Source of the DNA: JBFLVQ01 sp040758525
GTDB taxonomy: Bacteria; Acidobacteriota; Blastocatellia; Chloracidobacteriales; JADJPF01
Length of the DNA: 5,150 nucleotides
Direction of reading: 5' to 3'
NCBI GenBank assembly: GCA_040758525.1
Contig: JBFLVQ010000672.1
Coordinates: 1-5,150 of the forward strand
The translations under genes and the position numbers were made by a program. How positions within the stretch are numbered: position 1 is the first letter of the stretch; the number at the start of each line of letters is the position of its first letter. A model generated the notes under the pieces. The model was given only the letters and a program-made list of their open reading frames with translations, made no database searches and was not told where the DNA came from. Below, piece by piece: positions 5,095 to 5,150 of this stretch.

Positions 5095-5150
5095 ATGAAG
5101 GCAGTTAAATTAGGTAATCGATGCGGTATAGAAGTTGCTCAGCTATTTAT
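5095..5150 (+). CDS. Possible start of a gene running off the right edge
   Basis: An ATG opens a frame that is still open at the window end (18 complete codons, MKAVKLGNRCGIEVAQLF). No good ribosome site precedes it; the nearest GGAG is about 20 bases upstream. The sequence is too short to recognise, and a frame this short is often open by chance. It is listed only so that the edge is not read as empty. Confidence 0.2.
   Translation, partial: MKAVKLGNRCGIEVAQLF

Noticed and set aside
1..5150. CRISPR array, insertion sequence, tRNA or rRNA genes
   Set aside because: No regularly spaced long repeats, transposase motifs, terminal inverted repeats or tRNA-like folds were found by reading the window.

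Overview
The window is a stretch of bacterial chromosome at roughly 48% GC (estimated by eye) with every recognisable gene on the + strand. The gene set suggests an environmental, Gram-negative-type bacterium. The best guess is Acidobacteriota, perhaps Blastocatellia. This rests on the Hfq-like protein that begins MNRKLIR and has a long N-terminal extension, and on the CHAT-domain protein with the 'SLWDIDDRAT...SPYYWAGLQLSGEWR' type of end. It is an inference from remembered family resemblance, not a search, and Cyanobacteria or Chloroflexota relatives are not excluded for the first two genes.

Layout from left to right: (1) 2-244 is the last 80 codons of a CHAT-domain (caspase-like) protein cut by the window edge. 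(2) 337-933 encodes a 198-residue protein resembling stand-alone HAS-barrel proteins. (3) 934-1326 is a 393-base non-coding stretch with a short T run, three copies of a GGCGAAATA-type repeat, a good sigma70-type promoter and a palindrome just before the next gene. (4) 1333-1677 encodes an Sm-like/Hfq-family RNA chaperone with an extended N terminus and an acidic tail. (5) 1678-1774 holds two consecutive stem-loops. (6) 1775-2818 is pdxA of vitamin B6 biosynthesis. (7) After a promoter-like gap, 2951-3286 (TFIIB-type zinc ribbon protein), 3355-4473 (Ca2+/H+ antiporter of the Cax type) and 4470-4994 (macro domain, MacroD/YmdB type) form a probable transcription unit, the last two overlapping by 4 bases. 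(8) 4995-5150 is intergenic and contains a palindrome nearly identical to the one before hfq. A very short open frame then runs off the right edge.

Most genes are recognisable housekeeping or accessory families. I do not see a clear new multi-gene system. The most unusual material is the CHAT fragment (whose informative part lies outside the window), the Hfq variant, the repeat cluster at 931-1204, and the near-identical palindromes at 1302-1316 and 5054-5068. A possible but unproven theme is stress or nucleotide signalling: CHAT protease-like protein, RNA chaperone, ADP-ribose hydrolase and ion antiporter.
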